Positions 59,720 through 64,000 of a stretch of DNA of 64,000 bases are shown piece by piece. The DNA is from Achromobacter marplatensis (GTDB lineage Bacteria; Pseudomonadota; Gammaproteobacteria; Burkholderiales; Burkholderiaceae_B): contig NZ_NJIG01000001.1 of the NCBI RefSeq assembly GCF_002209535.1, positions 1 through 64,000 on the forward strand. The letters are read 5' to 3'. The notes beneath the pieces are model-generated. The model had not been told where the DNA came from, did no database searches, and saw nothing but the letters and a program-made list of their open reading frames with translations. How positions within the stretch are numbered: position 1 is the stretch's first letter; the number at the start of each line of letters is the position of its first letter. The position numbers and the translations under genes are program-made.

Positions 59720-60715
59720 TCAGTTCGTCTGGATATTGCGGGTCTTGATGATCTGCCCGTAGCGCGCGCGTTCGCTGGCGGCCAGCTCTTGCAACTGCTG
59801 CGGGGTGGAACCATGCGCGACCGCGCCTTGGGATTCCAGCTTGGCTTTCATGACGGGGTCGGCGGCAATCTCTCGGATCGCTTGCGACAGTTTGTCGATG
59901 ACGGCGGGCGGGGTGCCGGCCGGCGCCAACACGGCTGTCCAGGATCCGGATTGCGCGTTCTTCACGCCAGCTTCATCAATGGTCGGCACGTCTGGCATGG
60001 CGGGCGACCGTGCGGCGCCTGTCACCGCCAGCGCCCGCAACTTGCCGCCTGTTACGTAGGGCATGGTTTCCAGCACCGAGGCGAACAGCATGTCCACGCG
60101 GCCCGCCATCAGGTCCGTCATGGCCGGGCCGCCGCCTTTGTATGGCACATGCATCAGGTCCACGCCGGTGGCTTGCTGGAAGATTTCGGCGGACAGGTGC
60201 GGGGCGCCGCCTGTGCCGGAACTGGCAAACGTGTGCTTGCCGGGTTCGGCACGCGCCAGCGTTACCAGTTCGGCCACGTTCTTGGCCGGCAGCCCCGTGG
60301 GCACGACCAGCACGAAGGGCAGGTCCGAGAAAAGCGAAACGGGGGCGAAGGCCGTCGCCGGATCCGAGTGCAGCTTGTAGATCCACGGGTTGATGGCCAG
60401 CATCCCGGAATTGGCGAACAGCAAGGTGTAGCCGTCGGCCGGCGAACGCGCCACCAGATCTGCGGCGATCTGTCCGCCCGCGCCTGGGCGGTTGTCCACT
60501 ACCACTGACGACGCCAGTTTGTCGCCCAGCGCGGCCGCCAGCAACCGGGCCGAAATGTCGGTGCCGCCGCCCGGTGAAAAGGGGACGATCAGATTGATCG
60601 GGCGCTCCGGGTACCCGGCGGCGCTGGCATTACAAGGCAACGCGGCGGTGGCGGCCAGGGCCAGCGCCGCGGCGATGAGCCGGACGCGTTGTCGCGCGAT
60701 GGGGGTTGTCTCCAT
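59720..60715 (-). CDS. Bug-family tripartite tricarboxylate receptor (solute-binding protein)
   Basis: This 331-residue periplasmic protein starts at the ATG at 60715 with GAAGAGAG upstream. Its signal peptide (RLIAAALALAATAALPCNAS-AAG) is followed by YPERPINLIVPFSPGGGTDI, the classic Bug/TctC start. The two ligand loops are NRPGAGGQIAADLVARSPAD and FASSGTGGAPHLSAEIFQQA, then HVPYKGGGPAMTDLMAGRVD. The family binds carboxylates or small amides and is greatly expanded in Bordetella and Achromobacter, usually as an orphan without its TctAB membrane partners, as here. A LysR regulator is divergent from it and probably controls it; the 2-hydroxyacid dehydrogenase lies downstream. Confidence 0.93.
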   Translation of the reverse strand: METTPIARQRVRLIAAALALAATAALPCNASAAGYPERPINLIVPFSPGGGTDISARLLAAALGDKLASSVVVDNRPGAGGQIAADLVARSPADGYTLLFANSGMLAINPWIYKLHSDPATAFAPVSLFSDLPFVLVVPTGLPAKNVAELVTLARAEPGKHTFASSGTGGAPHLSAEIFQQATGVDLMHVPYKGGGPAMTDLMAGRVDMLFASVLETMPYVTGGKLRALAVTGAARSPAMPDVPTIDEAGVKNAQSGSWTAVLAPAGTPPAVIDKLSQAIREIAADPVMKAKLESQGAVAHGSTPQQLQELAASERARYGQIIKTRNIQTN

Positions 60716-60854
60716 GTCTCTCTTCTCTTTTTGGTGTGGGAAGCGGCGTCTGCCGCGAAAAAACGTGCTGCGTAGGTACTCCTTTGGTTCCTGCGGGCCG
60801 GCGGGCGGCCTTGTCGCGGAGTATAGAAACGGCTGTTGATGGATAGCCGTTCGA

Positions 60855-60889
60855 GCTATAAATAGCATTGATCAATTCAAGAGTTGAAT
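60855..60889. promoter_or_regulatory. Three adjacent palindromes before the LysR start (probable operator)
   Basis: GCTAT-AA-ATAGC (60855-60866) abuts ATTGATCAAT (60867-60876). This in turn overlaps ATTCAA-GAG-TTGAAT (60875-60889), which ends 2 bases before the LysR ATG. All arms are perfect. They lie in the 176-base divergent gap between the LysR and Bug genes, the usual place for LysR binding. Repression of the regulator's own translation start region is likely. Confidence 0.5.
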
Positions 60890-60891
60890 CG

Positions 60892-61776
60892 ATGGAATTC
60901 CGTCAGCTGGAGTGTTTCATCGCCGTTGCCGAAGAACTGCACTTCGGCCGTGCGGCCGAACGGCTATGCATGACGCAGCCGCCGCTGTCCCGGCAGATCC
61001 AGTTGCTGGAGCAGGATCTGGGCGTGACGCTGTTCGAACGCAATAGCCGGCAGGTACTGCTCAGCGCGGCAGGCAGGCGCTTCTTGCGCGATGCGCGGCA
61101 CTTGCTGGAATTCTCGGCGCGCGCTGCTGCCACCGCGCGGCGTACATCCGGGGGCGAGGCCGGGCACATCACGCTGGGTTTCACCGCGGTCGCGTCGTAT
61201 CGGCTGATGCCGTCGCTGATCATGCAGGCGCGCAAGCTGCTGGCCGGCGTTGAAATCCAGCTTCGCGAAACGGTCAGCACTGATCTGGCGCGCCTGCTGC
61301 TGGCGCGCGAACTGGACGCCATCCTTGCGCGTAGCGTGCCGCAACAGGCCGGCATCGAATCGCGGCTGGTCGAACGCGAGCCCCTGGTGCTGGCGTTGCC
61401 CGCAGGCTCCCCTTTGTGCGAACACGACACCGTGCCGTTGCGCCTGTTGCAGGGCCAGCCTTTCGTGCTGTATTCGCCCCGGGAAGGCAAGTACTTCTAT
61501 GACCGTATCGTGGGCGCGTTCGGGCTGGCCGACGTGCAGCCGGACTACGTTCAGCGCGCAGGGCAGACGCACACCTTGCTGGCGCTGGTGCGGGCGGGTT
61601 TGGGCGCGGGCATCGTGCCGGATTCGGCGCGGGAACTGCGGTTTGAAGGCGTGGAGTTCCGGCCGATCGGCCAGCGAGATTTATACGCGGACATGTATCT
61701 GGCCTGGCACGCGCAGCATGACAACCCCGCGCTGGACGCGTTCCTGCAGCGGGTGGCGGGCGTCGCGGCCAAGTGA
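60892..61776 (+). CDS. LysR-family regulator divergent from the Bug receptor
   Basis: This 294-residue LysR regulator starts MEFRQLECFIAVAEELHFGR with the winged helix-turn-helix AAERLCMTQPPLSRQIQLLE. The effector domain begins near residue 92 with HITLGFTAVASYRLMPSLI. The ATG at 60892 is the normal start; the open frame from 60868 adds eight residues that lie within the palindromes. It is divergent from the Bug receptor gene, so it probably regulates receptor and dehydrogenase in response to a carboxylate. It belongs to the CatR/BenM-like branch by its N-terminus (LHFGRAAERL), an impression and not a placement. Confidence 0.9.
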   Translation: MEFRQLECFIAVAEELHFGRAAERLCMTQPPLSRQIQLLEQDLGVTLFERNSRQVLLSAAGRRFLRDARHLLEFSARAAATARRTSGGEAGHITLGFTAVASYRLMPSLIMQARKLLAGVEIQLRETVSTDLARLLLARELDAILARSVPQQAGIESRLVEREPLVLALPAGSPLCEHDTVPLRLLQGQPFVLYSPREGKYFYDRIVGAFGLADVQPDYVQRAGQTHTLLALVRAGLGAGIVPDSARELRFEGVEFRPIGQRDLYADMYLAWHAQHDNPALDAFLQRVAGVAAK

Positions 61777-61804
61777 GTAAACCGGGCGGCCGCGACGGCG
61801 GCCG

Positions 61805-62248
61805 TCACATCTGCATTTTCTTCTTGCCCAGCAAGGTCAGCGCCAGGCTTCTGCCTGTGCGCATGAAGGGGTAGAGCGCCGTCGACAGGCAGGGGTTGCG
61901 GAAGACGGCGGCGTTCACGCTATTGAAGAAATCGTTGCCGGTGCTGATCAGCGCCAGCCGGTTGATGCAGTCGGCGCCCCAATAATCCTGGCCGTCCAGA
62001 TGCAGCAGCATGCCCTGGTTCAGGTCGTACCCTTGTGCCTTGTAGGCCACCGCCAGGTCCGGGTGGTCGCGCATATTAAGCAGGTCGATCGGGCCCACGG
62101 CCTTCTGCAGTTGCAGCATCCGCACGTAGTTCGAGCAAAAGGGGCAGTCTCCGTCATACAGCAGGAAGTTCTTGGGCGTGGCTATGGGGCCCCCTATATT
62201 TTTGCGCGGGCGCGGGAATCCCGCCCGCCTATACGGATTAAAGCGCAT
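61805..62248 (-). CDS. DCC-family thiol-disulfide oxidoreductase-like protein
   Basis: This is a DUF393/DCC-family protein with the signature NFLLYDGDCPFCSNYVRMLQ, with a CxxC pair, followed by DLLNMRDHPDLAVAYKAQGY, GMLLHLDGQDYWGADCINRL and a C-terminal ALYPFMRTGRSLALTLLGKK. Family members are small proteins with a thioredoxin-like fold and undefined redox role. The start is doubtful. The nearest ATG (62248) would add 21 residues encoded across a strong hairpin, while the protein would naturally begin at IATPKNF, where the first codon is ATA (62185) with AGGGGG upstream. Homologues I recall begin MATPKNF-like. The gene may use ATA or have lost its ATG. Confidence 0.8.
   Translation of the reverse strand: MRFNPYRRAGFPRPRKNIGGPIATPKNFLLYDGDCPFCSNYVRMLQLQKAVGPIDLLNMRDHPDLAVAYKAQGYDLNQGMLLHLDGQDYWGADCINRLALISTGNDFFNSVNAAVFRNPCLSTALYPFMRTGRSLALTLLGKKKMQM
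62206..62228. promoter_or_regulatory. Strong GC hairpin in the 5' region of the DCC-family gene
   Basis: GCGGGC(GC)GGG at 62206-62216 pairs with CCCGCCCGC at 62220-62228 with a 3-base loop and a 2-base bulge. TATATTTTT lies at its left side. It lies upstream of the ATA codon at 62185 in the minus-strand reading. It could be a 5' leader structure or a terminator-like relic. Confidence 0.35.
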
Positions 62249-62326
62249 TTCGTTCGTGATAAAAAAGTGCCCGACCCGTCGCGCTTGCGGCGCCCACATT
62301 CGACACTCAAAGGGATGTACTCCAGC

Positions 62327-63379
62327 ATGACCACCGCAAAGATTCCCCTGGACCAGTTTCCGACGGTTTCGCTTGTCGGCGCACCGACGCCGATCCAAAG
62401 AATGGATCGTCTGGCCGCCGCCGTGCAGGGGCGCCTGCAAGGCGTGCAGCTCTACGTCAAGCGCGACGATTTCATGCCCTTGGGCGGGGGCGGGAACAAG
62501 CTGCGCAAGCTGGAATTCCTGTTGGGCGACGCCTTGGCCCATGGCGCCGATACCGTCATCACCGTGGGCGGACTGCAGTCGAATCATGCGCGCCTGACGG
62601 CGGCGGCCGCGGCGGTCACAGGCCTGGCCTGTGAACTGGTCCTGTCACGCGCCGTGCCCCGGGATGACGCGGAATACGAGTACAACGGCAACATGCTGCT
62701 GGACCCATTGTTCGGGGCCCGGGTCACCATCGCACCGGCAGGCACGGACAGTCTGACCGCGGCCCAGGCGCGCGCGGAAGCGCTGCGCGCCCAAGGTCGG
62801 CGCGTTGTCGTGCTTCCCACCGGCGGCTCGACACCGCTGGGCAGCCTGGGATACGTCAGCTGCGCCCAGGAAATCCTGAACCAGGAACGCGAACTCGGCG
62901 TGGAATTCTCGACCGTGGCGGTCGCCAACGGCAGCGGCGGGACGCAAGCCGGTCTGGTGACCGGCTTTTACGCGGCGGGCCGAGACCCCGGCCTGGTTCA
63001 GGGATATGGGGTTCTGGCCGTCGAAGCTCAGACCATCGCCACGACCCACGCCTTGGTGGCCGGCGCGTGCGAGCTGCTTGGGCTGGCGTCACCCGCCGTC
63101 TCCGCAATCCGCGTGAATGGATCGCATCGCGGTGAGCACTACGGGGCGGCCACATCGGCAATGCTGGACGCGGTCACGACCGTTGCCCGGTCCGAGGGCT
63201 GGTTGCTGGACCCCGTCTACAGCGGCAAGGCATTCGCGGGCTTGCTGGCCGATATCGAACAGGGCAAGTACGCGCCCGGCTCGAACGTGCTGTTCGTAAT
63301 GACAGGCGGCCAGCCTGGCCTTTTCGCCTATCGCAGCGCCTTCGAGCCGACGCGGGCGACTGGCGCCAACCGCGGCTAG
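62327..63379 (+). CDS. D-cysteine desulfhydrase/ACC deaminase-family PLP enzyme
   Basis: This 350-residue PLP enzyme of fold type II starts at the ATG at 62327; AAGGG is 12 bases upstream, whereas for the ATG at 62315 that site would be too close. The PLP lysine is Lys58 in GGNKLRKLEF. VGGLQSNHARLTAAAAA holds the SNH motif, and LPTGGSTPLGSLGYV and VANGSGGTQAGLVTGF bind the phosphate. LYVKRDDFMPLGGGG is the usual start of the domain. The family removes H2S and ammonia from D-cysteine or opens the ring of 1-aminocyclopropane-1-carboxylate; the motif set fits D-cysteine desulfhydrase at least as well. It is divergent from the DCC-family gene across 78 bases. Confidence 0.88.
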   Translation: MTTAKIPLDQFPTVSLVGAPTPIQRMDRLAAAVQGRLQGVQLYVKRDDFMPLGGGGNKLRKLEFLLGDALAHGADTVITVGGLQSNHARLTAAAAAVTGLACELVLSRAVPRDDAEYEYNGNMLLDPLFGARVTIAPAGTDSLTAAQARAEALRAQGRRVVVLPTGGSTPLGSLGYVSCAQEILNQERELGVEFSTVAVANGSGGTQAGLVTGFYAAGRDPGLVQGYGVLAVEAQTIATTHALVAGACELLGLASPAVSAIRVNGSHRGEHYGAATSAMLDAVTTVARSEGWLLDPVYSGKAFAGLLADIEQGKYAPGSNVLFVMTGGQPGLFAYRSAFEPTRATGANRG

Positions 63380-63383
63380 GCCT

Positions 63384-64000
63384 TCACGCTTCGGGCCCCG
63401 CACCGGGCAGGTCGGCCGACGCCTGTTGGCCGCGCTGCGTGGCCCCACGGTCCTGCGCCCGCCACCGCGCGCGCAATCCGGCGATCTGGCGCAACGCCTG
63501 CTGCGACATCTTCCACCAGCCGAACGGGCGCGGATCGGCCAGCATGCTCATGGCGCGGGCATAGTCCAGCGTCAGCCCCGGCGTCCAGGCCATGGTCATG
63601 GCGCGCTTGCGGATCTGCGAGGCCACCCAAAGCTCTGGCGTCAACAGCAGCCGGATCAGCACGCGCCATCCCGCCCGGCTGCCGTGCAGCCGGCCCACCA
63701 CGCCGTCCAGCGCGGCATCAAGCGCCCGCGCCACCGAGCTTGAACAATTGCGGTGGGTCAGGTTGTAGGTGCTGTTCTGCCGGTACTCGTTCCAGAACGC
63801 GGCCAGTTTGTCGGGGTTGTAATTCCGGATGCGCACGCGCATGGTGGACGGGCACCAGGCCTTGGATTCGGTCGCATAGTCGGGTTGGTACACGCCGGGG
63901 ATGTCGTTGTCGGGCGTCGCGCGCAACAGGTTGCCGAACTCATCGGGCGACCGGTCGATTTCTTCCTTGGGATACAGGCTGATATAGATGCCTTCCGGGG
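63384..64000 (-). CDS. C-terminal part of a protein with an NCSSS motif (runs off the right edge)
   Basis: The frame is open to the end of the window, so the N-terminus is missing; the in-frame TTG at 63926 is not a likely start. About 205 residues are visible, beginning PEGIYISLYPKEEIDRSPDE. Next come STMRVRIRNYNPDKLAAFWN and TYNLTHRNCSSSVARALDAA. Asn-Cys with a following helix after a Tyr/Asn-rich strand looks like the cysteine motif of permuted papain-like (NlpC/P60-type) or DUF4105-like proteins. The C-terminal part is helical and amphipathic (LLLTPELWVASQIRKRAMTM). No confident family. It is convergent with the PLP enzyme, 4 bases apart. Confidence 0.7.
   Translation of the reverse strand, partial: PEGIYISLYPKEEIDRSPDEFGNLLRATPDNDIPGVYQPDYATESKAWCPSTMRVRIRNYNPDKLAAFWNEYRQNSTYNLTHRNCSSSVARALDAALDGVVGRLHGSRAGWRVLIRLLLTPELWVASQIRKRAMTMAWTPGLTLDYARAMSMLADPRPFGWWKMSQQALRQIAGLRARWRAQDRGATQRGQQASADLPGAGPEA

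Overview
The window reads as a chromosomal stretch of a high-GC betaproteobacterium of the Alcaligenaceae, most like Achromobacter or Bordetella. The grounds are strong GC3 codon use, a Bug-type periplasmic receptor with a divergent LysR regulator, and the general gene content. This is inferred from the sequence without a database search.

Layout. (1) Positions 1-119 look like one end of an IS256-family element that has cut into the 3' end of a SAM-dependent methyltransferase gene. (2) Positions 1083-11670 hold a tightly packed minus-strand operon. Reading 5' to 3' it encodes a LysR regulator, an FAD/NAD(P) monooxygenase-like flavoprotein, two dipeptide-type ABC permeases, two ABC ATPases, a solute-binding protein, a BAAT-like thioesterase/hydrolase and a two-domain AhpD-like (CMD) protein. 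Most of the junctions are 4-base ATGA overlaps. (3) Positions 11671-15286 carry small genes: a 21-residue membrane peptide, a hexapeptide acetyltransferase, small hypothetical proteins, a secreted protein plus OmpA-domain pair, and a small protein weakly resembling immunity proteins. (4) Positions 15287-58684 form one plus-strand island. It runs from an AT-richer leader through a SapC-family protein, an unrecognised protein, a lipoprotein TolC-like channel, a 32.6-kb gene for a protein of about 10,870 residues, a GAF-HlyD adaptor fusion, a PqqD-like/M50 metalloprotease/HlyD fusion, a shortened SecA-like ATPase and a periplasmic adaptor. (5) Positions 58709-64000 hold a 2-hydroxyacid dehydrogenase, a Bug receptor with its LysR regulator, a DCC-family protein, a D-cysteine desulfhydrase-like PLP enzyme, and the 3' part of a gene leaving the window.

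How the genes work together. The island is the notable system. It looks like a dedicated exporter for one giant surface protein. Channel and adaptors resemble type I secretion, but no ABC ATPase is present; the only ATPase is a second-copy-type SecA lacking the usual C-terminal zinc domain. A membrane metalloprotease fused to a possible leader-binding domain sits beside it. The giant substrate has no ordinary signal peptide. It carries an LEPR-XLL-like N-terminal motif, a DUF4347 domain with a His/Cys pair, about 40 haemagglutinin-like repeats, twelve 44-residue tandem repeats, RTX-like calcium motifs and a hydrophobic C-terminal segment. The overall mechanism (leader recognition, membrane proteolysis, SecA-like drive, TolC exit) is inference from gene content.

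The ABC operon is likely a peptide or thiolated/oxidised small-molecule uptake and catabolism unit. The right flank is ordinary metabolism. No tRNA, rRNA or CRISPR array was seen.
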